Assembly: GCF_006738645.1 (NCBI RefSeq)
Contig: NZ_AP019700.1
Span: forward strand, 3,422,001 to 3,486,000
Source of the DNA: Stella humosa
GTDB taxonomy: Bacteria; Pseudomonadota; Alphaproteobacteria; ATCC43930; Allostellaceae
Length of the DNA stretch: 64,000 bases
Reading direction: 5' to 3'
Part shown: positions 14,871 to 24,537 of the stretch, in pieces
Layout: every line of letters starts with the position of its first letter
How positions within the stretch are numbered: position 1 is the stretch's first letter
Translations under genes and position numbers: made by a program
The notes under the pieces: generated by a model
Seen by the model: only the letters and a program-made list of their open reading frames with translations
What the model was told of the DNA's origin: nothing
Database searches by the model: none

Positions 14871-17800
14871 TTAGCGCCGCCCGAAGGTCGTCTTGAACAG
14901 CCGCGCGCGGGCAGCCGGCGACAAGGTCGCGGGCCCACGGCCGGTGGGATTGAGCGGCGTCTTGGGCGGTGGCGGCGGCGACTTGGAGGCTGAAGTCTTC
15001 GTGGCCGGGGTCTTCGTCGCCGGGGCCTTGGGCGCGGGGTTCCTGGGCGGCAGGGTCTTGACGATGGGCGGCGGCGGCATCTCGCCGCGCGCCAGCATCA
15101 CCAGCGACTTCAGCAGGTTCTGCAGGCCGGCCAACCGCGCCTTGGCCTCGTCCCACACGCGGGTCACGACCAGCTTGTGGTCCGGCCGCAGGCGCGCGGT
15201 GCCGGCATTGCGGGCGATGAACTCCACCAGGCCGGCGGGATTGGGGAAGCTGTTGGCGTGGAAGCCGATGACGCAGCCCTTCGGCCCCGCCTCGATGCGC
15301 TCGATCCGGGCCTCGCGGCAGAGCTGCTTGATGGCGATGACGTCGAGCAGGTTCTCGACCTCCGGCGGCAGGGCGCCGAAGCGGTCCCCCAGTTCGGCCG
15401 CGAAGGCGTCGATCTCGCGCCGGTCGACCAGGGTCGAGATACGGCGATAGAGGCCGAGCCGCACGCCCAGGTCGGCGACGTAGCCTTCCGGGATGAGGAC
15501 GGACGTGCCGATGGCGATCTGCGGCGTCCAGGTCTCCCCCGCTGCCTCCTCGGCCAGGCCGCGCGCCTCGGCCACGGCCTCTTCCAGGAGCTGCTGGTAG
15601 AGCTCGACGCCGACCTCGCGGACATGGCCCGACTGTTCCTCGCCCAGCAGGTTGCCGGCGCCGCGGATGTCGAGATCGTGGCTGGCGAGCGTGAACCCGG
15701 CACCCAGCGTGTCCAGGGTCTGCATGACCTCGAGCCGGCGCTGGGCCGTCTCTGTCAGCATCTTGCCGGGCGGCAGGGTCAGGTAGGCATAGGCGCGCTG
15801 CTTGGAGCGGCCGATGCGGCCGCGGAGCTGGTAGAGCTGGGCCAGGCCGAACATGTCGGCACGGTGCACGATCATGGTGTTGGCCGACGGGATGTCGAGG
15901 CCGGACTCGATGATCGTCGTCGACAGCAGGATGTCGTAGGCGCCGTCGCAGAAGGCCGACATCACCGTCTCGATCTCGGCCGGCGCCATGCGCCCGTGGG
16001 CGACGACCATCTTGGCCTCGGGCACCAACTCGCGCAGCGCCTCCTGGACCGTGGTCAGGTCCTCGATCCGCGGGCAGACATAAAACACCTGGCCGCTGCG
16101 ATAGCGCTCGCGCAGGATCGCCTCGCGCACCACGACCGGGTCGAACGGCAGCACGAAGGTGCGCACCGCCAGCCGGTCGACCGGCGGGGTGGCGATGATG
16201 CTCATCTGGCGCACGCCCGACAGCGCCATCTGCAAGGTGCGCGGAATCGGCGTCGCCGTCAGCGTCAGGATATGGACCTCGGCCCGCAGGTGCTTCAGCT
16301 TCTCCTTCTGGGAGACGCCGAAATGCTGCTCCTCATCGACGATAACCATGCCGAGATGGCGGAACTTCACGTCCTTGCCGAGCACGGCGTGGGTGCCGAC
16401 GACGATGTCGACCTGGCCCTCGGCCAGCATCGCCTTCACCTGCTTGGCCTCCTTGGGCGAGACGAGCCGCGAGAGCTGCTCGATGCGCACTGGCAGGCCG
16501 GCAAAACGCTGCTTGAAGGTGCGGTAGTGCTGGCGCGCCAGCAGGGTGGTCGGCACGATGACGGCCACCTGGGCCCCGCCCAGCGCGGCGATGAAGGCCG
16601 CCCGCAGCGCCACCTCGGTCTTGCCGAACCCGACATCGCCGCAGATCAGGCGGTCCATGGGCCGGCCGGAGCCCAGGTCCTCGACCACGTCGGCGATGGC
16701 GCGGAGCTGGTCCTCGGTCTCCGGGAAGGGGAAGCGGGCGCAGAACTCGTCGAACAGCCCCTCGGGCGGTGGCATCACCTCGCCCGCCCGGATCTCGCGA
16801 GAGGCGGCCAGGCGCACCAGCTCGTCGGCGATGGCGCGGATGCGCTGCTTGACGCGCGCCTTGCGCGACTGCCAGCCGGCCCCGCCCAGCTTGTCGAGGC
16901 CGACCTCGCCGTCGCCGCTGCCGTAGCGCGACAGGACCTCGATGTTCTCGACCGGCACGAACAGCTTGTCGCCGCCGTCATACATGACGCGCAGGCAGTC
17001 ATGCGCGGCCCCGCCCACCTCCAGCGTCACCAGCCCGTCATAGCGGCCGATGCCGTGGTCGACATGGACGACGAAGTCGCCGATCGTCAGGGCCGAGACC
17101 TCGGCCACGAACTGGTCGAAGTTGCGGCGGCGCTTGCTCGTGCGCGCCAGCCGGTCGCCCAGCAGGTCCTGCTCGGTGACGACCGACAGCTTGTCGTCGA
17201 TGAAGCCGGATTCGATCGGCAGGACCACAAGCGCAGTGCGCCCCGGCGCCAGGGCCGTCGCCTTCTGCCAGCGCTCGACCGTCTCGGCCGCGGTGATGCC
17301 ATGCTCGGCCAGCACCGTGCGCAACCGCTCGCGCGAGCCGGCGCTGTAGGCGGCCACGATGGTGCGCCGGCCGGCCGCCTGCTCGGCCTGGATATGCTCG
17401 CCCAGTGCAGCGTAGACGTTGGCGCCCGCCGCCCGGATGTCGCCGAACTCCCGCCCGCGGCGTCCGCCGGCGTCGATCGTCCGACCGGGATGGCCCGGCT
17501 GGGTGAAGGGGGTGATATCGACCACCGGGCGGTCGGCCAGCGCCTCGGACCATTCGTCCTCGGACGGGTAGAGCATCGCCGGCGGCAGCGGCCGGTAGGG
17601 CGCACCGCCGGTCGCCGCATTCATCATGCTGCGGCGGGTCTCGTAATAGTCCTCGATCGTGCTGAAGCGGGCGGTCGCCGCTTCCTCGGCCTGGTGGTCG
17701 AGCGTGACCGGGCTGCCGGCCGGCAGATGGTCGAACAGCGTCTCCAGACGGCCATGAAACAGCGGCAGCCAATGCTCCATGCCGGCGTAGGGCCGGCCCT

Positions 17801-18548
17801 CGCTGATCGCGGCATAGAGCAGGTCGTCGTCGGTCACCGCCCCGAAGCGGTCGCGATAGCCGGTGCGGAAGCGTTCGATCGTCTCGTCGTCGAGCCGCAC
17901 CTCGCTGACCGGCATCAGCGAGATCGCCTCCAGCTCGCCGGTGCTGCGCTGGGTCAGCGGGTCGAAGGCGCGCATCGCCTCGACCTGGTCGCCGAAGCGG
18001 TCGATGCGGATCGGCAGGTCGGCGCCAGGCGGAAACAGGTCGAGGATGCCGCCGCGCAGCGCATACTCGCCCGCTTCGCGGACCGTGCCGACGCGGCGAT
18101 AGCCATTGTGCGACAGGAAGCCCATCACCGCCGCATCGGGCAGGTCGCGGCCGACCTTGGCCGACATCAGGGCGCCGGTGAAGAAGCTGCGCGGCGGCAC
18201 GCGCTGCAGCAGGGCATTCACCGTGGTGACGACGAGGCGGCAACCCTCGGCGGGCTGGCCCAGGCGCACCAGGGTCTCGATGCGTCGGCTGACCGCGCGC
18301 ACGTTGGGCGACGAACGGTCGTAGGGCAGGCAGTCCCAGGCCGGGAACGGCAGCACCTCCAGCGTCGGCGCCAGGAAGCGGATCGCCTCCACCGTCGCCA
18401 TCATGCGCGGCTCGTCGCGGGCGACATGCAGCATCGTTGGCCCGGCCTCGGCCGCCAGGCGCGACAGCACGAGTGCATCGTAGCCCTCGGGCACGCCCGA
18501 AAGGGTGACGCGGCCGGACGTGACGAACAGCTCGTTCCGGCGGATCAC
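14871..18548 (-). CDS. mfd: Transcription-repair coupling factor Mfd
   Basis: Removes RNA polymerase stalled at DNA lesions and recruits UvrA. 1225 residues with the full order: UvrB-like N-terminal module, the CarD-like RNAP-interacting domain (GDFVVHVDHGIGRYDGL, about 500), and the RecG-type translocase (Walker A GDVGFGKTEVALRAA, DEEQHFGVSQKEKLK, TATPIPRTLQMALSG, QLRGRIGRSKQRAYAYL) and the TRCF C-terminal domain. The last ~70 residues form an unusual Pro/Lys/Thr-rich tail with repeated APATKTPATKT units ending in ARLFKTTFGRR. ATG 18548 overlaps the sdhE stop (ATGA). Confidence 0.97.
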   Translation of the reverse strand: MIRRNELFVTSGRVTLSGVPEGYDALVLSRLAAEAGPTMLHVARDEPRMMATVEAIRFLAPTLEVLPFPAWDCLPYDRSSPNVRAVSRRIETLVRLGQPAEGCRLVVTTVNALLQRVPPRSFFTGALMSAKVGRDLPDAAVMGFLSHNGYRRVGTVREAGEYALRGGILDLFPPGADLPIRIDRFGDQVEAMRAFDPLTQRSTGELEAISLMPVSEVRLDDETIERFRTGYRDRFGAVTDDDLLYAAISEGRPYAGMEHWLPLFHGRLETLFDHLPAGSPVTLDHQAEEAATARFSTIEDYYETRRSMMNAATGGAPYRPLPPAMLYPSEDEWSEALADRPVVDITPFTQPGHPGRTIDAGGRRGREFGDIRAAGANVYAALGEHIQAEQAAGRRTIVAAYSAGSRERLRTVLAEHGITAAETVERWQKATALAPGRTALVVLPIESGFIDDKLSVVTEQDLLGDRLARTSKRRRNFDQFVAEVSALTIGDFVVHVDHGIGRYDGLVTLEVGGAAHDCLRVMYDGGDKLFVPVENIEVLSRYGSGDGEVGLDKLGGAGWQSRKARVKQRIRAIADELVRLAASREIRAGEVMPPPEGLFDEFCARFPFPETEDQLRAIADVVEDLGSGRPMDRLICGDVGFGKTEVALRAAFIAALGGAQVAVIVPTTLLARQHYRTFKQRFAGLPVRIEQLSRLVSPKEAKQVKAMLAEGQVDIVVGTHAVLGKDVKFRHLGMVIVDEEQHFGVSQKEKLKHLRAEVHILTLTATPIPRTLQMALSGVRQMSIIATPPVDRLAVRTFVLPFDPVVVREAILRERYRSGQVFYVCPRIEDLTTVQEALRELVPEAKMVVAHGRMAPAEIETVMSAFCDGAYDILLSTTIIESGLDIPSANTMIVHRADMFGLAQLYQLRGRIGRSKQRAYAYLTLPPGKMLTETAQRRLEVMQTLDTLGAGFTLASHDLDIRGAGNLLGEEQSGHVREVGVELYQQLLEEAVAEARGLAEEAAGETWTPQIAIGTSVLIPEGYVADLGVRLGLYRRISTLVDRREIDAFAAELGDRFGALPPEVENLLDVIAIKQLCREARIERIEAGPKGCVIGFHANSFPNPAGLVEFIARNAGTARLRPDHKLVVTRVWDEAKARLAGLQNLLKSLVMLARGEMPPPPIVKTLPPRNPAPKAPATKTPATKTSASKSPPPPPKTPLNPTGRGPATLSPAARARLFKTTFGRR

Positions 18549-18805
18549 GGGGTTTCCACCAGCCGATGATGGGCGCGGATCAGCGCCAGCACGTCGGTGT
18601 CGTACTCAGCCGGCACCGGCGCCAGCCCGACGAGCCAGTCGTACAGGTTGGGGTCCTGCGTCTCGATCAGCGCCTCGTAGCGATCAAGCTGGTCGGGCGA
18701 CAAGGATTCGAGCCGGGCAGCCGCGAAGCCGCCGAGAATCAGGTCGATCTCCTTGGTGCCGCGATGGGCGCTGCGAAAAAGCAGCTTCTTTAGCCGCACA
18801 TCCAT
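18545..18805 (-). CDS. sdhE: Succinate dehydrogenase flavinylation factor SdhE
   Basis: Small (86 residues) assembly factor that promotes covalent FAD attachment to SdhA. The diagnostic RGxxE motif is present (HRGTKEIDLIL, 14-24), followed by the five-helix pattern with YEALIETQDPNLYDWLVG. It overlaps mfd by four bases, an arrangement common in alphaproteobacteria, and is divergent from recG. Confidence 0.95.
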   Translation of the reverse strand: MDVRLKKLLFRSAHRGTKEIDLILGGFAAARLESLSPDQLDRYEALIETQDPNLYDWLVGLAPVPAEYDTDVLALIRAHHRLVETP

Positions 18806-18877
18806 GGCGGGGCGAACGAACGTTTCCTGGGGGACAGGTCTACGGTATAGGCCGGCTCTGCCGTCCTGTCACCCGCT

Positions 18878-20986
18878 TTGCCGAGATACGGAAACCCGGA
18901 GCACCCGCTGCGACCCGAACCGCTCTTTCCCCTCTTCGCCCCGGTCACCAGCCTGCCGGGCCTGGGCCAGCGCCTGGGCGCGCTCGTCGAGCGAGTCGCC
19001 GGTGCGCGCGTGGTCGACCTGCTGTGGCACCTGCCGGTCGGCATCGTCGACCGCCGCTATGCGCCCACCCTGGCCGAGGTCGAGGAAGGACGGATCGCCA
19101 CCCTGACGGTCACGGTCGACGGCCATCAGCCGGGCGAGGGCCGGCGGCCCCATCGCGTGCGCTGCTCGGACGGAACCGGCAGCATCACGCTGGTCTTCTT
19201 CCACGCCCGGCGGGAGCAGATGGAGCGCGCCTTCCCCATCGGCAGCACGCGCCTGGTCAGCGGCCGGGTCGAGCGCTTCGGCGACGACCTGCAGATGCCG
19301 CACCCCGATCGCGTCGGGCCGCCCGAGGAAGCCGGTTCAATCCAGACGGTGGAGCCGGTTCACGCCCTGACCGCCGGGCTGCCGCCGGCCGTGCTGCGCC
19401 GGTCGATCGCCGCTGCCGTGCAGCGCGCGCCCAGCCTGCCGGAATGGCTCGATCCGGCGTGGAAGGCTCGCCAGGGCTGGGCCGACTGGCGCGTAGCACT
19501 GGCGGCTGCCCACGCCCCGACCGACGAGGAGGGCTTGCAGCCGGGCGAGCCCGCCCGCGCGCGCCTCGCCTTCGACGAGCTGCTGGCGAGCCAACTAGCC
19601 CTGAACCTGCTGCGCCGCCGCCAGCGGCGGGTGGCCGGCCGGCCGCGTACCGGCGACGGCCATCTGCGCCGCCTGGTGCTGGATGCCCTGCCCTATCGCC
19701 TGACGGGCGCCCAGGACCGCTGCGTCGCCGAGATCCTGGCCGACATGGCAACCCCCACCCGCATGCTGCGCCTGCTCCAGGGCGATGTTGGCAGCGGCAA
19801 GACGATCGTGGCCCTGCTGGCCATGCTGACCGCGGTTGAAGCCGGCGGCCAGGCCGCCCTGATGGCGCCGACCGACCTGCTGGCGCGCCAGCACCTGGCA
19901 CGCCTGGCCCCGCTGGCGGCCGCCGCCGGGCTGGAAGTCGGCTTCCTGTCCGGCCGCGACAAGGGCAAGGCGCGCGAGGCGACGCTGGGCCGGCTGGCCG
20001 ACGGCAGCCTGCGCCTGGTCGTGGGCACCCACGCCCTGTTCCAGGACGACGTGCAGTTCGAGGCGCTGGGGCTGGCGGTGATCGACGAGCAGCACCGCTT
20101 CGGCGTCCACCAGCGGCTGATGCTGGCGCGCAAGGGCGACGCCGTCGACGTGCTGGTGACGACGGCCACGCCGATCCCGCGCACCCTGCTGCTGACGGCC
20201 TATGGCGACATCGACGTGTCGCGCATCGACGAAAAGCCGCCCGGCCGCCGGCCCGTCGCGACCGTGGCGCTGCCGGCCGAGCGGCTGGACGAGGTGGTGT
20301 CGGCGGTCGACCGGGCGATGGCCACCGGCGCCAAGGTCTATTGGGTGTGCCCGCTGATCGAGGAAAGCGACCTGGTCGACATGGCCGCGGCCACGCTCCG
20401 CGCCCAGCAGTTGGAGGCGCGCTTTCCCGGCCGCGTCGCCCTGATCCACGGCCGCATGAAGGGGGCGGAGCGGGATGCCGCCATGGCCGGCTTCGCCGAC
20501 GGAGCGACGGCGATCCTGGTGGCGACGACCGTGATCGAGGTCGGCGTCGACATCCCCGACGCCACCGTCATGGTGATCGAGCATGCCGAGCATTTCGGCC
20601 TGGCCCAGTTGCACCAGTTGCGCGGCCGCATCGGCCGCGGGTCGCGCCCGTCGACCTGCATCCTGCTGCACACCCCGCCCTTGGGCGAGACGGCGCGCGC
20701 GCGGCTGCGCATCATGCGCGAGACGGAGGACGGCTTCCGCATCGCCGAGGAGGACCTGCGCCTGCGCGGCGGCGGCGAGGTGCTGGGCACCCGGCAGAGC
20801 GGCATGCCCGACTTTCGCCTGGCCGATCCGGCCGCCCATGCCGACCTGATGCAGGCCGCCCATGACGATGCCCGCATGATCGTCGAGCGCGACCCCGAAC
20901 TGAGAGGCCCGCGCGGCGAGGCCCTGCGCATGCTGCTTTATCTGTTCGAGCGCGACGCCGCGATCCGCTACGTCCGCTCGGGCTGA
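18878..20986 (+). CDS. recG: ATP-dependent DNA helicase RecG
   Basis: Branch-migration helicase that regresses stalled forks. 702 residues: N-terminal wedge domain (PLFPLFAPVTSLPGLGQRLG at the start), OB fold, then SF2 motifs: Walker A GDVGSGKTIVALLAML, DEQHRFGVHQRLML, TATPIPRTLLLTAYGD, and QLRGRIGRGSRPSTC. The start is uncertain: TTG at 18878 is assumed here, but family starts often lie just before RPEPLFPLFAPVTSL, where only a CTG exists (18908). Diverges from sdhE across 72 bases; its end overlaps the DUF502 gene by 19 bases on the opposite strand. Confidence 0.95.
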   Translation: MPRYGNPEHPLRPEPLFPLFAPVTSLPGLGQRLGALVERVAGARVVDLLWHLPVGIVDRRYAPTLAEVEEGRIATLTVTVDGHQPGEGRRPHRVRCSDGTGSITLVFFHARREQMERAFPIGSTRLVSGRVERFGDDLQMPHPDRVGPPEEAGSIQTVEPVHALTAGLPPAVLRRSIAAAVQRAPSLPEWLDPAWKARQGWADWRVALAAAHAPTDEEGLQPGEPARARLAFDELLASQLALNLLRRRQRRVAGRPRTGDGHLRRLVLDALPYRLTGAQDRCVAEILADMATPTRMLRLLQGDVGSGKTIVALLAMLTAVEAGGQAALMAPTDLLARQHLARLAPLAAAAGLEVGFLSGRDKGKAREATLGRLADGSLRLVVGTHALFQDDVQFEALGLAVIDEQHRFGVHQRLMLARKGDAVDVLVTTATPIPRTLLLTAYGDIDVSRIDEKPPGRRPVATVALPAERLDEVVSAVDRAMATGAKVYWVCPLIEESDLVDMAAATLRAQQLEARFPGRVALIHGRMKGAERDAAMAGFADGATAILVATTVIEVGVDIPDATVMVIEHAEHFGLAQLHQLRGRIGRGSRPSTCILLHTPPLGETARARLRIMRETEDGFRIAEEDLRLRGGGEVLGTRQSGMPDFRLADPAAHADLMQAAHDDARMIVERDPELRGPRGEALRMLLYLFERDAAIRYVRSG

Positions 20987-21693
20987 GGCGCGGCGGGCTG
21001 AACGGGGGCGGGCTGATGCCTGTCCGGCTGCGGCAGCGTCGGCGGGACCACGAGCCCACCCGACAGCACGAGCTTCAGCCCTTCCTCGATCGACATCGGC
21101 ATCCGGACGATCTGGGACTCCGGCAAATACACCAGATATCCGGAGGTCGGCATCGGCGTGGTCGGCACGAAGACGCCGACCAGTTCACCGGAACGGGTCG
21201 ACTGGGCGGCATCGAGCCGGGCGCCGGTGAGGAAGGCGATGCTCCACATGTCCGTGCGTGGAAACTCCACCAGCACGACCTCGCGGAAGGCGGTCGATTT
21301 CTGCGACAGCACCGTCTCCAGCATCTGCTTGATGGCGCCGTAGATGCCACGCAGGAAGGGGGTGCGGACGAAGACCGCCTCGCTTACCCGCAGCACCAAC
21401 CGGCCGACATAGCCGGCGGCGAACGCCCCGATCAGCGTCACCAGGGCAAAGGCGATCAGAAGCCCCAGCCCGGGAACCGAGAAGGGCAGATAGGTTTCGG
21501 GATTGTAGCGCTCTGGCAGGAACCGGGCGACGACATCGTCGACATAGGCGACGACCAGCCAGGCCAGATAGATCGTGATGCCGATGGGAGCAGTGACCAG
21601 CACACCGGCCAGGAAATAGGCGCGGATGCGGGCGGCCAGCCCGATTCGCCATCGCCGCAACGTCGCCGGGGCCTTGCCGGTCTCCCGCTCCAT
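20968..21693 (-). CDS. DUF502 family membrane protein
   Basis: 241 residues. Two strong membrane helices (YFLAGVLVTAPIGITIYLAWLVV, about 26-48, and GLGLLIAFALVTLIGAFAAGYVG, about 75-97) are followed by FLRGIYGAIKQMLETVL and the soluble FREVVLVEFPR, the DUF502 hallmark. The C-terminal tail is Pro/Gln-rich. Function is unknown; plant and bacterial homologues have been linked to envelope roles. Often found next to recG in alphaproteobacteria. Confidence 0.9.
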   Translation of the reverse strand: MERETGKAPATLRRWRIGLAARIRAYFLAGVLVTAPIGITIYLAWLVVAYVDDVVARFLPERYNPETYLPFSVPGLGLLIAFALVTLIGAFAAGYVGRLVLRVSEAVFVRTPFLRGIYGAIKQMLETVLSQKSTAFREVVLVEFPRTDMWSIAFLTGARLDAAQSTRSGELVGVFVPTTPMPTSGYLVYLPESQIVRMPMSIEEGLKLVLSGGLVVPPTLPQPDRHQPAPVQPAAPQPERT

Positions 21694-21767
21694 GGCGCTC
21701 CCCTGCCCTCTTCGTCAGCCAGCAGGGTCGCAAGCGGGACCGGCGGGGGCAAGCCCCCCCGATCCAC

Positions 21768-22661
21768 TCAGGCGGCGACGGTGGGGATCAGCACGACATG
21801 GCTGCCCGGCAGGTCGCGCTCCAGCTCCGCGCGCAGGGCTGCCAGGCGTTCCACCACCTCGCCCAGCGGCAGGGCGGCGGCGAATCCCAGCTCGATCTCC
21901 ACCACCAGCCGGCTGCCGGCCCGGCGCGAGCGCACCTGGCCCAGGCTCTCATAGCGGTCGAAATGCCCGACCAGGGCGCGGTTGATGTGGAGCTGCAATT
22001 CCTCGTCGAGCGCCTTGTCGAGGAGATCTGGCAGCACCCGGCGGACGATGCCGAACGCCAGCCACAGCATGAACAGCGACAGGAAGGCAGAGCCCACCAG
22101 ATCGGCCCAGATGCCGACCCGTCCGCCCAGCAGCGCCGACACGGCCACGCTCATCACCACCACCGACGAGGCGACGCAGCGCGTCAGGCGGGCCTTGCGC
22201 TCGGCATCGACCACCGGGGACACGGTTCCGGTCGCCGCCCGGCGCATGCCGGTCAGCACCGTGACATCGACCACGAAGTCGAGTGCCACGACCCCCAGCG
22301 CCACCAGCAGCCCGGCGGACTCGGTCTCCTCGAAATGGCGAAACCGCGCGGCGATCTCGGCCATCACGAACAGGGAGCCGCCGATGATGGCGAGTGCCGT
22401 CAGCAGGCTGACCGCCTGTTCCAGCTTGCCGGTGCCGAAATCATAGTCGGCCAGCCGGCCGCGATTGATCCGCCACAGCACGACCAGCGACAACGCCGAC
22501 AGGCCCAGCGTGATGCCGCTCTGCAGGCATTCGGCGACGATGGTCAGCGCACCCGTCCACAGCGCAAGGCCGAGATAGCCGCTCCACATCACGATATCGA
22601 CCGCCAGGCCGTTGCGGATCATCCGCTCCTGGCCCAGTTCTTCCGGGGTAGGGACACGCAA
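21768..22661 (-). CDS. Cation diffusion facilitator-like membrane protein
   Basis: 297 residues with about six membrane helices and a C-terminal cytoplasmic domain of the CDF type (residues about 215-297). The N-terminal pattern TIVAECLQSGITLGLSALSLVVLWRI and the DYDFGTGKLEQAVSLL stretch align with the canonical CDF segments, but the usual metal-binding Asp/His residues (HxxxD/DxxxD) are hardly seen: helix 2 has no Asp and the GHGK-like motif is GTGK. Metal transport is therefore uncertain. Start GTG/ATG at 22661; divergent from the DUF1194 gene. Confidence 0.85.
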   Translation of the reverse strand: MRVPTPEELGQERMIRNGLAVDIVMWSGYLGLALWTGALTIVAECLQSGITLGLSALSLVVLWRINRGRLADYDFGTGKLEQAVSLLTALAIIGGSLFVMAEIAARFRHFEETESAGLLVALGVVALDFVVDVTVLTGMRRAATGTVSPVVDAERKARLTRCVASSVVVMSVAVSALLGGRVGIWADLVGSAFLSLFMLWLAFGIVRRVLPDLLDKALDEELQLHINRALVGHFDRYESLGQVRSRRAGSRLVVEIELGFAAALPLGEVVERLAALRAELERDLPGSHVVLIPTVAA

Positions 22662-22776
22662 GAAAGGCCAAGCTCCCGATCAGCGACCCCTGCTCCCTAC
22701 ACCGGATCGGCATCGACGGTCGATATGCTGGCGGCCCGTCGTGCGACCATTCATCCTGCCACCGAAGGAGACGCCC

Positions 22777-23496
22777 TTGAGACTGGCCGCCATCCTCGTT
22801 GCCGCAGCGCTGTCCAGCCTGGCGCCGGCCGCGCCCGCCCATGCCCAGGCTGCGGTCGACCTGGCCCTGGTGCTGGCGGTCGACGGATCGAGCAGCATCG
22901 ACGACCGCGAGTTCCGCCTGCAGATGCGCGGCTATGCCGACGCCTTTCGCAACCCGCGCGTCGTCCAGGCCGCCACCACCGGCGCCAGCCACCGCATCGT
23001 CGTCACCCTGGTGCAGTGGTCGAACCTGCACGACCAGCGCCAGGCCGTGCCGTGGACATTGGTCGAGGATGCCCAGTCCGCCGGCCGGCTGGCCGACCTG
23101 ATCGAGAATGCCGCGCGCGAGGTGCCGGCCGGCAGCACGTCGATCAGCGGCGCCATCGACTTTTCGGCGCGCCTGCTGGGCGACCGCCGGTGGCAGCCGG
23201 CCCGGCGCGTCATCGACGTGTCCGGCGACGGGCTCAACAACATGGGCCGCCAGCCCTCGGCCGCCCGCGACGCGGCGGTGGCGGCGGGCATCTCGGTGAA
23301 CGGGCTGGCGATCACGACCGAGGTGCCGGCGCTCGACATCTACTACGAGGACAACGTCATCGGCGGACCAGGCGCCTTTGCGCTGGCCACCGACTCGTTC
23401 GAGAATTTCCCCGAGGCGATCCTGAAGAAGCTGCTGCGCGAGATCGTCGGGCTGCCGGGCGGCCCCTCGATCGCCGAGGTGCCGCCCGCCCCTTAG
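22777..23496 (+). CDS. DUF1194 (von Willebrand A-like) secreted protein
   Basis: 239 residues from TTG 22777, chosen because a GAAGGAG ribosome site lies six bases upstream and the signal peptide (LRLAAILVAAALSSLAPAAPAHAQ region) then starts properly; a GTG at 22741 is an alternative. The mature part has a vWA MIDAS-like motif VDGSSSIDD and GSTSISGAIDFS, with VIDVSGDGLNN. DUF1194 proteins are periplasmic/secreted and of unknown function. Ends one base before the convergent aminotransferase gene. Confidence 0.88.
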   Translation: MRLAAILVAAALSSLAPAAPAHAQAAVDLALVLAVDGSSSIDDREFRLQMRGYADAFRNPRVVQAATTGASHRIVVTLVQWSNLHDQRQAVPWTLVEDAQSAGRLADLIENAAREVPAGSTSISGAIDFSARLLGDRRWQPARRVIDVSGDGLNNMGRQPSAARDAAVAAGISVNGLAITTEVPALDIYYEDNVIGGPGAFALATDSFENFPEAILKKLLREIVGLPGGPSIAEVPPAP

Positions 23497-23497
23497 A

Positions 23498-24427
23498 TCA
23501 GGCCGCCAGGCGGCGCAGGTACTGGGCCACGAAATCGTGGTCGACGAAACGGACATAGGCGTCGAGCAGCCGCTTGGTGACCGGCCCGGGCATCACGCCG
23601 TCCGCGACCACCGCGCCGTTGACCGAGCGCACCGGGCAGATGCACAGGCTGGTCGAGGTGAGGAAGATCTCATCGGCGACATAGGCATCGAACAGGTCGA
23701 TGTCGGTCTCCTCCAGGACGAAGCCTTCCTGGCGGGCGAGGTCGATCGCCGTCTGCCGGCTGATGCCGGGCAGCACGAACTTCGCCCGCGGCGTGCGGAT
23801 GACGTTGTCCTTGATGACGAAGATGTTGCTGCCGATGCCCTCGGCCAGGTTGCCCGAGGTGTCCAGCAGCACGGCCCAGACGTCCGGATCGTCGGTCTTG
23901 GCCTCCATCTCGCCGATGATCATGTTCAGGTAGTTGTGGGTCTTGGCCCGCGGGCTGAGTGCCTCTGGCGGGGTGCGCCGCGTCGGCGGCACCACCACGT
24001 CGATGCCGTCGCGATAGAAGCGCGCCCGGCTCTTCAGCGGCAGCGGCGAGCATTCGATGATGACGGTCGCCCCCTCGCGCTCGCGGGTCTCGCCCGGGGC
24101 GGCATCGACACCGCGCGACACGCGCTGGCCCAGCCAGTAGTCGTCGTCGCCGCCCAGCAGGTGCATGTTGCGCTCCAGCACCTCCTCGGACAGGCGGGTC
24201 ATCTCGGCCGGGCTCATGCCGGGGTCGATGCGGACATAGCGCAGCGAGCTGTAGAAGCGGTCGATATGCTCCTTCAGCTTGAACACCCGCTTGTTGAAGG
24301 TGCGCGTCATGTCGAAGACGGCATCGCCGTACTTGAAGCCGCGGTCGCGGAACGACACCCGCACCTCCGACTCCGGCACGATCTGGCCGTTGAAATAGGC
24401 GACGCGCTGATTGGATAGATTGGACAT
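23498..24427 (-). CDS. Class IV PLP aminotransferase (branched-chain/D-amino acid type)
   Basis: 309 residues from ATG 24427 (an open frame upstream lacks similarity). N-terminal YFNGQIVPESEVRVSFRDRG, catalytic Lys in SPRAKTHNYLNM (Lys162) and the cofactor-binding NLAEGIGSNIFVI around 195 mark fold-type IV. BCAT, D-alanine transaminase and aminodeoxychorismate lyase share these features, so the substrate is not certain; the pattern around Lys (KTHNYLNMI) resembles branched-chain or D-amino acid enzymes. Monocistronic-looking, convergent with DUF1194. Confidence 0.88.
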   Translation of the reverse strand: MSNLSNQRVAYFNGQIVPESEVRVSFRDRGFKYGDAVFDMTRTFNKRVFKLKEHIDRFYSSLRYVRIDPGMSPAEMTRLSEEVLERNMHLLGGDDDYWLGQRVSRGVDAAPGETREREGATVIIECSPLPLKSRARFYRDGIDVVVPPTRRTPPEALSPRAKTHNYLNMIIGEMEAKTDDPDVWAVLLDTSGNLAEGIGSNIFVIKDNVIRTPRAKFVLPGISRQTAIDLARQEGFVLEETDIDLFDAYVADEIFLTSTSLCICPVRSVNGAVVADGVMPGPVTKRLLDAYVRFVDHDFVAQYLRRLAA

Positions 24428-24537
24428 GAGCCGGTGATCCCGTCGGGTGGCGACGGGCGGCAACGCTATCAGAGCCGCCGCGGCCAGGGGAATGGCCGAC
24501 CGGCCCGTTCCGGCACGATAACGCCGCGGTGCGGCAA

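Noticed and set aside
15177-18569. Very long plus-strand open frame opposite mfd
   Set aside because: Complement of a well-supported housekeeping gene; low-complexity translation; no ribosome site.
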